From JAWLHK01 sp041690355 [NCBI: bacterium] (lineage in GTDB: Bacteria > J088 > JAWLBW01): DNA of 64,000 nucleotides. Under the pieces are notes generated by a model. The model had not been told where the DNA came from. It did not search any database and worked only from the letters and a program-made list of their open reading frames with translations. The stretch lies in the NCBI GenBank assembly GCA_041690355.1, contig JAWLHK010000006.1, forward strand, positions 192,116 through 256,115. Reading direction: 5' to 3'. A program made the position numbers and the translations under genes. The first letter of the stretch is position 1. Each line of letters begins with the position of its first letter. Positions 7,229 to 16,071 of the stretch are shown piece after piece.

Positions 7229-9376
7229 ATGGCAAGAGCGTCTCTTGGTATCCTCCTTGTGCTTTTCACCCTGGCCGCGGGCTGTACCCGGCTCGAGGAT
7301 GCTGCGGCTCTCGTGAAAGAAGCCGATGACGCGCTGACCGGCGGCGGCATCGAGGACGCGAAAGTACGCGAGCTTGCGGCGCAGAAATATGATCGCGCGA
7401 TTCGCATCGTCTGCGGCGACACGGACTATTACTGCGTGAAGGGCAAGGATGCCGCCGTTGCGGGAGATGACGCGCATACGCTGTCGCATGCGCACTTCGG
7501 CCTGGCGTTCGCGCGCTCCTTCGATCTGATCGACCGTATCCGCCAGCTCTATGTCAGCGACACGCTCTTTCAGACCGAGATCCTCGCCGCCGGCGACGAG
7601 GCGGATGCAGACGATGGGGAGGCCCCGCAGACGACGACCGCCGATCGCTGCGAGCAGCAGCAGAACCTGCAGCAGCTCGTGCCGCTGCTGCGCACCATCG
7701 TGCGCACGAGTCTGCTGCCGATCATCGATTCGCTCAAGACGGTCACCCGGTTCAAGAATTTCTCGATCAGCTACGAGAAGGCGTTCCTCAACCTGAGCTT
7801 TCTCGACCCGTCGCTCGACAAGGCCGAGCAGGCCGACCTGACCCGGCGCGACATCGGGTTCTATTTCGGAGCCTCGGAGGAGGACCCGGCCATCGGGGCC
7901 GGACTTATCGGGCTTCCCGAAGTGCACCTGATTCTCGGCGTGTTTCGCGTGCTGACGCTCGGCGCCGAAACCGTCTTCGCATACAACGACCTCACGCAGG
8001 CCCTCATCGTCTTCGGCGGCAAGTTCGTACTTTCCGATCAGGCGAGCCCGTATGTCTGGGCGCGCGCCTTGAACTCCGACGAGTGCACCGACAACCCGCT
8101 TTTCGACCCGTCTTTCGGCGTGCTGTCGTCTACGGGGCGCGACAACTTTTCGCGGGTCAAGGAGCAGCTCGACCTGCTGCTCAGCGAGCAGGCCGAGGCC
8201 ATGGCGCTGCTGGCCGCCCGCGGCGAGCCCGAAGCTTCGGCCGGCCTGCTGAACTATCGCGCCGGAGGTTCTGCCTGGGCCGACAACCTTTTCCGCCGTA
8301 TCATGACGGCCGATACGGCGGCGAGCTCGCTGTCGCGCGTCATGGGCGTCGTCAGTACGCTGGTCACGCCCGAGGATGTCGCCGAGCTGTTTACCGGCCT
8401 GGATGCGAGCCTGGGGGCGGGCACGCCTTTCGACGTCGCCACCTACCTTGACAGCAAGGCCGACCTCGCCCAGGAGCTGCGCTTCGTCGGCATCGAGCCG
8501 CTCGCGTTCGGGCTTCCGGCGGTCAACCTGTACCAGTTCTTCAACAATCCAATCGCCGACCTGAAGGGGGTTGCGCCGCTCACCTACGCCGAATCGGAGC
8601 CCACCAGCCTCGATCAGAAGCCCGGCTACGAGAACGTGCTTTCGCAGGAGCGGCCGGCGGGAATCGAAAAGAAGTCGTTCTTCTGGCGCGACGTGAACGG
8701 CGACCGCCGACTGAACGTCCGCGGCGACTTCATCATCCAGCCCGAACGAGAAGCCTTCTACGATTCGGCAAACAACAATACGCCCTCGGGCACCGCCTCG
8801 AACCTCGGCATTCTCGGTACCTTCTGGGACGCCGACGCGAACGGCATCCCCGATGAGGTCGAAGGATATGCGCTCGGCGTGACGCCGGGTGTGAGCCGCG
8901 GCGCTTCGCCGTACGCAGTCACGGCGGCGGTCTTCGAGGTCGCCGGCGACGTCGTCGTCGAGCTGTTCGCGAATGCCGGCACGACGGCGCCCGAAGCGGC
9001 GACCTATCGCAACCATTTCGTGCGGGACAATGCCGCCTCGACCGGCTGCCTCGTGAAGCCGGTGCTGAACGTCTTCAACAAGTACGATTGCGATGTGCGC
9101 GTCGGCGACGTGCTCGGCCACGTGTGGCCCAACGTCTACCCCGAAGCCTACGCCGCTCCAGGGGTCAACGACACCCGCCGCCGCGATCCGGCCAACGGCG
9201 CCGAAGATCGAATTTACTTCTTCTTCCCGAATCCGAGCTTCAACGGCGTGCTGCTGAAGGCACGGGGGGCGGGCTACGATTCGTTTGCCAATGAAGATCT
9301 GAATCGCTTTCTCAACAACGTGCTTGGACTCTCGGGCCCCGTCAACGACCTGATCATCACGGGGTCGAACCAGTAA
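7229..9376 (+). CDS. Large lipoprotein of unknown function, first gene of the trp operon
   Basis: A 715-residue protein with a classic lipoprotein signal (MARASLGILLVLFTLAAGC, acylated Cys19). The body has no domain I recognise. It contains a helical N-terminal third (residues 20-250) and an acidic Ca2+-binding-like stretch near residues 490-500 (WRDVNGDRRLN). A second one at about residues 540-550 (WDADANGIPDEVEG) is similar to thrombospondin type-3 or dockerin loops, and several Cys pairs are present. I start at the ATG at 7229, with GGAG seven bases upstream; a longer in-frame TTG would destroy the signal peptide. Its stop codon overlaps the trpF start (TAATG at 9374-9378), so translation is probably coupled. 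It is presumably an outer-membrane or periplasmic lipoprotein; why it leads the trp genes is unknown. Confidence 0.85.
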   Translation: MARASLGILLVLFTLAAGCTRLEDAAALVKEADDALTGGGIEDAKVRELAAQKYDRAIRIVCGDTDYYCVKGKDAAVAGDDAHTLSHAHFGLAFARSFDLIDRIRQLYVSDTLFQTEILAAGDEADADDGEAPQTTTADRCEQQQNLQQLVPLLRTIVRTSLLPIIDSLKTVTRFKNFSISYEKAFLNLSFLDPSLDKAEQADLTRRDIGFYFGASEEDPAIGAGLIGLPEVHLILGVFRVLTLGAETVFAYNDLTQALIVFGGKFVLSDQASPYVWARALNSDECTDNPLFDPSFGVLSSTGRDNFSRVKEQLDLLLSEQAEAMALLAARGEPEASAGLLNYRAGGSAWADNLFRRIMTADTAASSLSRVMGVVSTLVTPEDVAELFTGLDASLGAGTPFDVATYLDSKADLAQELRFVGIEPLAFGLPAVNLYQFFNNPIADLKGVAPLTYAESEPTSLDQKPGYENVLSQERPAGIEKKSFFWRDVNGDRRLNVRGDFIIQPEREAFYDSANNNTPSGTASNLGILGTFWDADANGIPDEVEGYALGVTPGVSRGASPYAVTAAVFEVAGDVVVELFANAGTTAPEAATYRNHFVRDNAASTGCLVKPVLNVFNKYDCDVRVGDVLGHVWPNVYPEAYAAPGVNDTRRRDPANGAEDRIYFFFPNPSFNGVLLKARGAGYDSFANEDLNRFLNNVLGLSGPVNDLIITGSNQ

Positions 9377-10029
9377 TGGATTTGCAGCACACCAAGGTCC
9401 GCATCAAGATCTGCGGCGTTACCAACCTGCTCGACACCCTCGCGGCCATGGGCGCGGGGGCCGACATGATCGGCTTCAACTTCTCGCCGCGCAGCCCGCG
9501 GTGCGTGACGGTTGAGAAGGTATCCGGCATTCTTCGTGAGGCGCCGAAGGGATTTCAGCGCGTCGGGGTCTTTCAGGATGCCGCGCCCGACGAAGTCCGG
9601 CGCGTGGCCGCCGCGCTTCAGCTCCACTTCGTGCAGCTCCACGGCGCCGAGAATCCGACGGATTACCAGGACGTCGGCGTTCCGGTCATCAAGGCCTATC
9701 CCGTGGCGGCGGCCGCCGATCTGGAGGCCGCCGCGGCTTCGGCGGCGCCGTACGTGCTGCTCGACAGCCGCTCGCCGCAGGGCGGGGGCAGCGGGCAGCG
9801 CTTCGATTGGTCGCTGCTCGGCGGGTTCTCGCGCGACTTCTTTCTCGCCGGCGGACTCACGCCCGAAAATGTCGGCGAAGCCATCCGCACGGCGCGCCCC
9901 TTCGGGGTCGACGTCAGCTCGGGTGTCGAGAAGACCCCGGGCAGGAAGGACAAGGCGCTCATGAAGGCCTTTGTCGTTGCGGCCCGGGCGGCAGAACAAG
10001 AGATCTTTTCCGATATCCGAGGACGATGA
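9376..10029 (+). CDS. trpF: Phosphoribosylanthranilate isomerase
   Basis: Third step of tryptophan synthesis: N-(5'-phosphoribosyl)anthranilate to the carboxyphenylamino-deoxyribulose phosphate. 217 residues, normal length, single TIM barrel. Motifs: KICGVT with the catalytic Cys (residue 13), [35 protein letters not shown] with the catalytic Asp, [12 protein letters not shown] and [16 protein letters not shown], which binds phosphate. The start overlaps the lipoprotein stop and the stop overlaps the trpB start, so it lies in a translationally coupled operon. trpE, trpD and trpC are not in the window. Confidence 0.97.
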   Translation: MDLQHTKVRIKICGVTNLLDTLAAMGAGADMIGFNFSPRSPRCVTVEKVSGILREAPKGFQRVGVFQDAAPDEVRRVAAALQLHFVQLHGAENPTDYQDVGVPVIKAYPVAAAADLEAAAASAAPYVLLDSRSPQGGGSGQRFDWSLLGGFSRDFFLAGGLTPENVGEAIRTARPFGVDVSSGVEKTPGRKDKALMKAFVVAARAAEQEIFSDIRGR

Positions 10030-11225
10030 TGTATTCGCAGCCCGACGCCGCCGGCCATTTCGGCGAATTCGGCGGCCGGTTCGTGCCCGAAACCCTTATT
10101 CCGGCGCTCGATGAGCTGCGCGGCGTCTACGAAGCCGCGCGCCACGACCCGTCGTTTCAAACCGAACTCGCCTACTATCTGCGCGATTATGTCGGACGCG
10201 AAACACCGCTGTATCATGCGCAGCGGCTTTCGGAGCACATCGGCGGACCCAGGATTTATCTCAAGCGCGAAGACCTGAACCACACCGGCGCGCACAAGAT
10301 CAACAACACGCTTGGCCAGGTTCTGCTCGCAAGGCGCATGGGAAAGACGCGCATCATCGCCGAAACGGGCGCCGGCCAGCACGGTGTCGCAACCGCTACG
10401 GTGTGCGCCCTCTTCGGCCTCGAATGCGAGATCTACATGGGCGCCGTAGACGTCGAACGGCAGGCCCTCAACGTGTTCCGCATGCGCCTGCTGGGCGCGA
10501 AGGTCAATCCGGTGCAATCGGGCACGCGCACGCTGAAAGACGCCATGAACGAGGCGATTCGCGACTGGGTCACCAACGTGCGCAACACCTTCTACATTAT
10601 CGGCAGCGCGGCCGGTCCGCACCCGTACCCGATGATGGTGCGCGATTTTCAGTCGGTCATCGGCACCGAGGCCCGCAAGCAGATCCTGCTCGCCGAAGGG
10701 CGCCTCCCCGACATGGTGGTCGCCTGCGTCGGCGGCGGTTCGAACAGCCTCGGCATGTTCTACCCGTTTATCGATGACGCGCAGGTCGAACTGCACGGCG
10801 TCGAGGCGGGTGGCCATGGGCTCGACAGCGGCGCGCACGGCGCGACGCTCACGAAGGGAGACCCCGGCGTGCTGCACGGCAGCTACAGCCTGCTGCTGCA
10901 GACCCCCGACGGCCAGATTCAGGAGGCGCACTCGGTCAGCGCCGGGCTCGACTATCCCGGGGTCGGTCCCGAGCTTGCGCATCTCAAGCGTTCGGGCCGT
11001 GCGCAGTTTCACGCCGTCACCGACGACGAGGCGCTCGAGGGCTTCAAGCTTCTGTCTCGTACCGAGGGTATCATCCCCGCGCTCGAAAGTGCCCACGCCA
11101 TCGCCTTCGCCGCACGCTACGGACCGACCCGGCGCCGCGACGAAGTCATGATTATCAATCTGTCAGGCCGCGGCGACAAGGATGTCACCCAGGCCGCCCG
11201 CCTGCTCAAGATGGAGAACGCCTGA
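10029..11225 (+). CDS. trpB: Tryptophan synthase beta chain
   Basis: PLP enzyme joining indole and serine to make tryptophan, paired with TrpA. 398 residues. [13 protein letters not shown] opens the protein; [14 protein letters not shown] contains the PLP-binding Lys; [13 protein letters not shown] and the phosphate-cupping [10 protein letters not shown] are both present, as is LSGRGDKD near the C terminus. Two ATGs lie side by side (10026 and 10029). The second is preferred because AGGA is then five bases away; either overlaps the trpF stop. This is the TrpB1 type that works with TrpA. An unrelated secreted-protein gene separates it from trpA. Confidence 0.97.
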   Translation: MYSQPDAAGHFGEFGGRFVPETLIPALDELRGVYEAARHDPSFQTELAYYLRDYVGRETPLYHAQRLSEHIGGPRIYLKREDLNHTGAHKINNTLGQVLLARRMGKTRIIAETGAGQHGVATATVCALFGLECEIYMGAVDVERQALNVFRMRLLGAKVNPVQSGTRTLKDAMNEAIRDWVTNVRNTFYIIGSAAGPHPYPMMVRDFQSVIGTEARKQILLAEGRLPDMVVACVGGGSNSLGMFYPFIDDAQVELHGVEAGGHGLDSGAHGATLTKGDPGVLHGSYSLLLQTPDGQIQEAHSVSAGLDYPGVGPELAHLKRSGRAQFHAVTDDEALEGFKLLSRTEGIIPALESAHAIAFAARYGPTRRRDEVMIINLSGRGDKDVTQAARLLKMENA

Positions 11226-11932
11226 TGTATCGCCTGATTTCTGCATTCGCCGCCGTACTGAGCGTGACGTCGGTGGCGTCGGCCGCCCCGTACCAGACCG
11301 ACAAGGAGCTGAATCCCGACATCCGGTTCTGGTGCACCGAGGGGGGGCGCATCGCCGTCGACCGGGGCAAGGCGCCCAAGACGGAAGCGCGCGTCATCGA
11401 CATCAAGGCCGACAAGCAGCGCATGGCCCGTCTGAGCGGCGGCGAGATGATCATCTCGCGGCCGGCCGGCCTGTTCGACGAGCTGCTCGTGCAGGAGCAG
11501 GGGGGCAAGTACCGGCGCATCATGCGCACCCAGGGTGAGATAGTCGCACTCCTGGAGTCGCCGGTCTCGCGGCAGCTTGCGGCCGTGCTGCAGGTCGAGA
11601 CAGACCCCAAAGTGAACCGCCCTGCGGTTGCCGACCTCTATGTCATCGATGTCGCGACGTGGGAGGGCCGTAAGGTCGCCGAGCGCGTCGGTTACCGGAC
11701 GATGGCGTGGGATGCTGCGGGCAAGCGGCTCGCCGTCAGCGACTTCGCCCGGCTGCGCGTGCTCGACGTTTCGGCCGAGGGTAAGGAAGTCGAGTTCTGC
11801 GGCGTCGACAGCGGAACCACGAATGATATGCGCGAGTGGCTGACCGACGTGTCCTGGATCGGCGACGGCACGCTCCATTTCGTCTATACTTATCCCGTGA
11901 AGAACGTTCCTTTCAAGGTGACTTTGCCGTGA
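11225..11932 (+). CDS. Exported protein inserted between trpB and trpA, unknown function
   Basis: 235 residues with a Sec signal peptide ([20 protein letters not shown], cleavage likely before APYQ). The mature part has repeated short beta-rich segments such as ARVIDIKADKQRMARL, VADLYVIDVATWEGRKV and MAWDAAGKRLAVSDFARLRV. These resemble WD40/TolB-like propeller blades but are too few for a full propeller. No family is recognised. Its ATG overlaps the trpB stop (TGATG) and its TGA overlaps the trpA GTG start (GTGA), so it is a genuine, coupled member of the operon. Nothing in it suggests a tryptophan enzyme. A periplasmic location next to cytoplasmic trp enzymes is odd. Confidence 0.8.
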   Translation: MYRLISAFAAVLSVTSVASAAPYQTDKELNPDIRFWCTEGGRIAVDRGKAPKTEARVIDIKADKQRMARLSGGEMIISRPAGLFDELLVQEQGGKYRRIMRTQGEIVALLESPVSRQLAAVLQVETDPKVNRPAVADLYVIDVATWEGRKVAERVGYRTMAWDAAGKRLAVSDFARLRVLDVSAEGKEVEFCGVDSGTTNDMREWLTDVSWIGDGTLHFVYTYPVKNVPFKVTLP

Positions 11933-12744
11933 GCAGCGCGCTCGAAACCGTTTTCCGCAACCGGGCCGCCGGCCGTCATGCCGCGCTCGTGACCTACATC
12001 ATGGCGGGCGATCCCGATCTGGCGACCTGCATCGACCTCGCGCTCGCGCTCCAGGACGCCGGCGCCGACGTCATCGAATTCGGCGTGCCGTTTTCCGATC
12101 CGATCGCCGACGGTCCGGTCATTCAGGCGGCCGGCCTGCGCGCCCTCGCGAACGGGACGACTCTTTCTGCCGTGCTCGAGGCCGTGGCCGAACTGCGCCG
12201 GCGCGGACTGAGAATTCCGCTCGTGCTCATGGGATATCTGAATCCGATTCTGCGTCTCGGCTATGCCGCCTTTGCCGACCGGGCCGCCGCGGCCGGCGTC
12301 GACGGCATCATCGTGCCCGATCTGCCCGCCGATGAAGGGGCGGCGCTGTTTGCCGAGCTCGACCGGACCGGCGTCGCCAGCATCCAGCTCGTGGCGCCGA
12401 CCAGCCATGATGACCGGGTTCGCATCGTCTCGGAGCGCAGCCGCGGCTTTCTCTACTATGTCTCGCTGACCGGGGTGACGGGCGTGCGCGATCGCCTGCC
12501 CGACGACGTGGCCGAGCGCATCCTCCATGTTCGATCGCTCGCGAGAGTGCCCGTCGCTGTCGGGTTCGGAGTGAGCAGCCCCGAAATGGCCCGGGCGCTC
12601 GGAAGTGTCGCCGACGGCGTCGTCGTCGGCAGTGCCATCGTGCAGCGCGTGGCCGAACACGGCGGTAAAGCCGTCACGCCGGTGCGTGAGTTCGTGGCCG
12701 GACTGCGCACCGCCCTCGACGAGGTTGAGCTTGCCGGGCTCTGA
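11929..12744 (+). CDS. trpA: Tryptophan synthase alpha chain
   Basis: Splits indole-3-glycerol phosphate to indole, which is channelled to TrpB. 271 residues, a normal-length TIM barrel. YIMAGDPD at the N terminus, ADVIEFGVPFSDPIADGP containing the two catalytic acidic residues (Glu and Asp), VLMGYLNPI, GIIVPDLPADE, YYVSLTGVTG and VGFGVSSPEMA with the phosphate-binding glycines. Start is the GTG overlapping the previous stop codon by four bases. An upstream ATG in the same frame would lie deep inside the preceding gene and is rejected. The 3' end overlaps the DUF4175 gene by 14 bases. Confidence 0.97.
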   Translation: MSSALETVFRNRAAGRHAALVTYIMAGDPDLATCIDLALALQDAGADVIEFGVPFSDPIADGPVIQAAGLRALANGTTLSAVLEAVAELRRRGLRIPLVLMGYLNPILRLGYAAFADRAAAAGVDGIIVPDLPADEGAALFAELDRTGVASIQLVAPTSHDDRVRIVSERSRGFLYYVSLTGVTGVRDRLPDDVAERILHVRSLARVPVAVGFGVSSPEMARALGSVADGVVVGSAIVQRVAEHGGKAVTPVREFVAGLRTALDEVELAGL

Positions 12745-15706
12745 CGCTTCGCTCCGACCCGTTCTGCGGCGCCTGAGTTCCCTCCGGCGCCGTTATGCTT
12801 TCTGGGTTGCCGAAGCGCTCGCCATGCGATGGTTCACGGTGGCGGCGGTCATTCTTCTGACGGCCGTGGGGCTGGCCGAAGCCGCGGCGAATCCGCTGCG
12901 CATCCTGCTTCTTCTGCTGTTTGCCGTGGGCTTGGCCGGCGGGGTCTGGGCGCTTCGCGGTGCGCTCGCCGAGCTTGTTTCGAGCACCCGGTTTGCCCGT
13001 TATCTGCAGCGCGCACGCCCCGACTGGCGGCAGGACGTCGAGCTGGCGCTTTCTCTCGAAGACGCAGCGATTCCGGATCCGCTCGGCGCACACCTCGCCC
13101 ACGCGCAGGTGCAACGGGCCGAAGCCCACCTCGAGGCCGTTTCCGCCGACGTGCTGTCTGCGCCGCGAAGCCGGCGTATCGAAGCGGCTGCGGGCGTGCT
13201 GTTCGTCGTTCTTCTCGCGCTCATGCTGGTCTTTCCCGACGTGCTTTCGGCGGCCCGCAAGGCGTGGCTGCGCTGGGACGGTGGCTCGAGCGCGCAGGGT
13301 GAGGCGGCCGGGGGCGAGAACCTCGTGGCCGAGTTCACGTACGTCGTGACCCCGCCCCGGCATACGGGACTCGAAAAGAATACGATTACGGGCTCGGGCG
13401 CGCTGCTGCGTGCCTATCAGGGCTCGACGGTCGACGTTTCGATCCGCGTTACGTCCGGCGAAGACGCCTCGCTCGGTCTGCCCGGCGGCGGGGTCGCCGA
13501 TCTGGAGCCCGGCGAGGATGGACGCCTCACCGGAGAATTCGTCGTCGCCGAAGCCGGCGATCTGGCCTTCAATCTGCTCCGGGACGGGGCGTGGGTGGCT
13601 GACGCAACCCCGAGACGCATCGAGCTTCTGCCCGATGAGGTGCCCCAGGTGCGTCTTCTCGGCCCCGAAGACGGACTGACCCGCCGGCCCGAAGACACGT
13701 TGACGGTGGAGTACGAGGCGAGCGACGACTTCGGTCTGACGAAAGCCGCTGTCGTGGTCGCCGGGTCGGGGGGCGAGCGCCGGTTTCCCCTGCCGATGAC
13801 ACGCGAGACGCGCGCGGCGGGGCGCAAGACGTTCACGCTGTCGGAATGGGCCGGACGGGAAGGGGGCGCGCTGCAGTTCTACGTCGAGGTCTACGACAAC
13901 GACACGATCGGCGGACCGAAGCGCGGCGTCAGCGAGACGCGGACAGTCGACGTCCAGGCCCCGTTGCGCGAGCACCGCGCGCTGCTCGAACGGCAGGACC
14001 GTCTGTTCGATCAGATCGTGCACCTGCTCGGCGACCATCTCGAGCTTCCCGGCAGCTGGCTCGCCGAGACTGAGTCGCGCCTCGAGGGAATCCGCCGCCG
14101 CCTGAAGGCGGTCGATCAGGAATTCACGACCCTCATCGGCGCCTTTCGAGCCGACACGCTGGCCGACCCGACTTCGGTCGCGGGCCTCGAAGGGTTTCGT
14201 GAACGGTTGCGGTCGCATGCCGGCGAACTCGACGCACTGCACGCGATGCCGGCTGGTTCGCGCGGCGGCGCCTGGGTCGGCCTGCGCCCCCGGGCCATCG
14301 AGACGATGGAAAAGGTGACCCTCGAGTTCGCCGATCAGATCCAGCGCGATCGCATGAACGATCTGCTGCACACGCGCGAGCTTCTGCAGGCCGCGCGTGA
14401 CGAGCTGCGGGATATGATCGCCGACTACAAGGCCGACCCGTCGCCCGAGAAGCTCGAGACGATTCGCAACAAGATCGCCGACATCAAGTCACTCATGCAG
14501 GAACTGCACGAGCAGCAGGTCGCGCGCATGGAGACCCTGCCCGACGAATTCGTCAACAGCGACGCCTTTCAGAAATCGCGGGAGTCCAATCCCGGCGAGC
14601 AGATGGCCGACGTCGAGTCGCTTCTCGAGAAGGGCGACATCGAGGCCGCCCTCGCCGAGCTCGAGGCGTTCGAGCAGAACCTCGGCAACATGCTGGCGCA
14701 GCTCGAAGACGCGGGCGAAGGGGTCAACCAGTCTGCGCGCAGCGAGCCCTATCAGCAGCTCAGCAAGATGCTCGACGAAGTGACCGAGCTCGAAAAGGGT
14801 CAGCGCAAGCTTGCCGAAGAGCTCAAGCAGGCCGATCGCCGCCAGCAGGAAACGGCCCGCCAGGATGCCGCCCGTTCGGCCAGGGAACTTACCGAGCAGT
14901 TGCGCCAGCTCGAACAGGACGCCCGCGCGGTGGAACGCCGTTCATCACAGAACCCGCTGTGGAACCGGGGCTTCGGCTACCTCGCGCGCAACGCCGCCGA
15001 CGAGATGAAGCGCGCGCGGGAGGCCGTCGGTAACGATCTGGAAGCCGCACAGCAGGCCATGCAGCGCGCCGATGGTGCGCTGCGCTCGATGGAGCAGATA
15101 GCCGAGCAGGAAGCCCGCAGAGGCGTCGGCGCAGAGGCGACGCGCCGGCTCGCGCAGGAATCGGGGCAGATGCGCGAGCGGCTTGCCGAGCTGCGGCAGC
15201 AGGCTGAACAGGCCGGCAGCGGGCAGGACGTGCCCGATGCGAAGCTCGACCAGGCTTCGCGCGCGCAGGAGCGGCTGCAGCAGCGGCTCGAACGGCTTCA
15301 GGAAAAGATGCGCCCGGGGGGCGACGCCCCGGTTCCCGTTCCCCAGGAGAGCCGCGAGGCGCTTCAGGAAGGGGGCCAGGCCATGGGGCAGGCCCGCGAG
15401 AAGATGGAGAGTCGCGAGGCGGCCGAGGCGTCGCAGCGCGCCGACGAGGCGGCCGAGAAGCTCGGCCAGGCCCGCGAAGAGCTGGCGCGCATGAAGCAGG
15501 AGATGCAGCAGGCGGCTTCGGGCGGCGGCTCCCGCGAAGGGAGCCAGGGCGGCCGGCAGTCGCAGCGCGCAGAGAAGGTAGAAATTCCCGACAGTGCCGA
15601 ACGCGCACTCGATCCGCGTGAAGAGGTGCTCAAGGGCATGCGTGAAGGGCTCCCCGAGTCCTACCGGGATCTCAATCGCAAGTACTACGACAAGCTGGTG
15701 CGCTGA
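12731..15706 (+). CDS. DUF4175-type membrane protein with long periplasmic coiled coil
   Basis: 991 residues. Two adjacent N-terminal membrane helices (about residues 34-52 and 56-76) and a third at about 150-170 anchor it in the inner membrane. Residues 190-440 are beta-rich and Ig-like (YVVTPPRHTGL, VEYEASDDFGLTKA, VEVYDNDTIGGPKRG). Residues 450-940 are strongly helical and rich in Gln, Glu, Ala and Arg (heptad-like), ending in a conserved-looking GLPESYRDLNRKYYDKLVR. This architecture matches the DUF4175/TIGR02302 family, whose function is not established. The TTG at 12731 has GAGG six bases upstream and lies inside trpA. An ATG at 12824 would remove the basic segment before the first helix. 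It is the last gene of the trp-containing operon and converges on the PilZ gene. Confidence 0.8.
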   Translation: MPGSDASLRPVLRRLSSLRRRYAFWVAEALAMRWFTVAAVILLTAVGLAEAAANPLRILLLLLFAVGLAGGVWALRGALAELVSSTRFARYLQRARPDWRQDVELALSLEDAAIPDPLGAHLAHAQVQRAEAHLEAVSADVLSAPRSRRIEAAAGVLFVVLLALMLVFPDVLSAARKAWLRWDGGSSAQGEAAGGENLVAEFTYVVTPPRHTGLEKNTITGSGALLRAYQGSTVDVSIRVTSGEDASLGLPGGGVADLEPGEDGRLTGEFVVAEAGDLAFNLLRDGAWVADATPRRIELLPDEVPQVRLLGPEDGLTRRPEDTLTVEYEASDDFGLTKAAVVVAGSGGERRFPLPMTRETRAAGRKTFTLSEWAGREGGALQFYVEVYDNDTIGGPKRGVSETRTVDVQAPLREHRALLERQDRLFDQIVHLLGDHLELPGSWLAETESRLEGIRRRLKAVDQEFTTLIGAFRADTLADPTSVAGLEGFRERLRSHAGELDALHAMPAGSRGGAWVGLRPRAIETMEKVTLEFADQIQRDRMNDLLHTRELLQAARDELRDMIADYKADPSPEKLETIRNKIADIKSLMQELHEQQVARMETLPDEFVNSDAFQKSRESNPGEQMADVESLLEKGDIEAALAELEAFEQNLGNMLAQLEDAGEGVNQSARSEPYQQLSKMLDEVTELEKGQRKLAEELKQADRRQQETARQDAARSARELTEQLRQLEQDARAVERRSSQNPLWNRGFGYLARNAADEMKRAREAVGNDLEAAQQAMQRADGALRSMEQIAEQEARRGVGAEATRRLAQESGQMRERLAELRQQAEQAGSGQDVPDAKLDQASRAQERLQQRLERLQEKMRPGGDAPVPVPQESREALQEGGQAMGQAREKMESREAAEASQRADEAAEKLGQAREELARMKQEMQQAASGGGSREGSQGGRQSQRAEKVEIPDSAERALDPREEVLKGMREGLPESYRDLNRKYYDKLVR

Positions 15707-15715
15707 GCCCGGCGT

Positions 15716-16057
15716 TCAGGCGCGGGCGTGGGTGCGACGCACGAAGCGCTCGATGGCCCGCTGCGAGTGCGCGCCCATGGCCTCGAAACGGACGCCCATG
15801 CCCGCTTCGGTCTCGTCGCCCACGCTGACCCAGGCCACGACGGCGTCAGCCTGAATCGGCTTCTCTTCGTCGGGCAGCGTGAAGCGCACGAAGAGCAGGG
15901 TGCCCGGGTCGAAGAGGATGTCTGAGGAGAGAAAGGCGCCGCCGATGGAGACGTTGCGCCCCGCGAAGAACAGGAGCCCGTGTTCGCCCGCGCCGTCCTG
16001 AACCGAGAATTCGACGTCGACGGGGATACGGATGAATTCACGTTTCTCGCGGCTCAT
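15716..16057 (-). CDS. PilZ-domain protein (probable cyclic-di-GMP receptor)
   Basis: 113 residues, a stand-alone PilZ domain. The cyclic-di-GMP motif is intact: R-x3-R in KREFIRIPV at residues 6-10 and the downstream [D/N]xSxxG as NVSIGG at about residues 35-40. The rest is the usual six-stranded barrel (LLFVRFTLP, AVVAWVSVGDETEAGMGVRF). It is the last gene of a leftward operon, 14 bases after the receiver-PATAN-TPR gene. Expected role: an adaptor responding to cyclic-di-GMP, with partners unknown but possibly its operon neighbours. Confidence 0.88.
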   Translation of the reverse strand: MSREKREFIRIPVDVEFSVQDGAGEHGLLFFAGRNVSIGGAFLSSDILFDPGTLLFVRFTLPDEEKPIQADAVVAWVSVGDETEAGMGVRFEAMGAHSQRAIERFVRRTHARA

Positions 16058-16071
16058 GCCCGGATGCCCCC

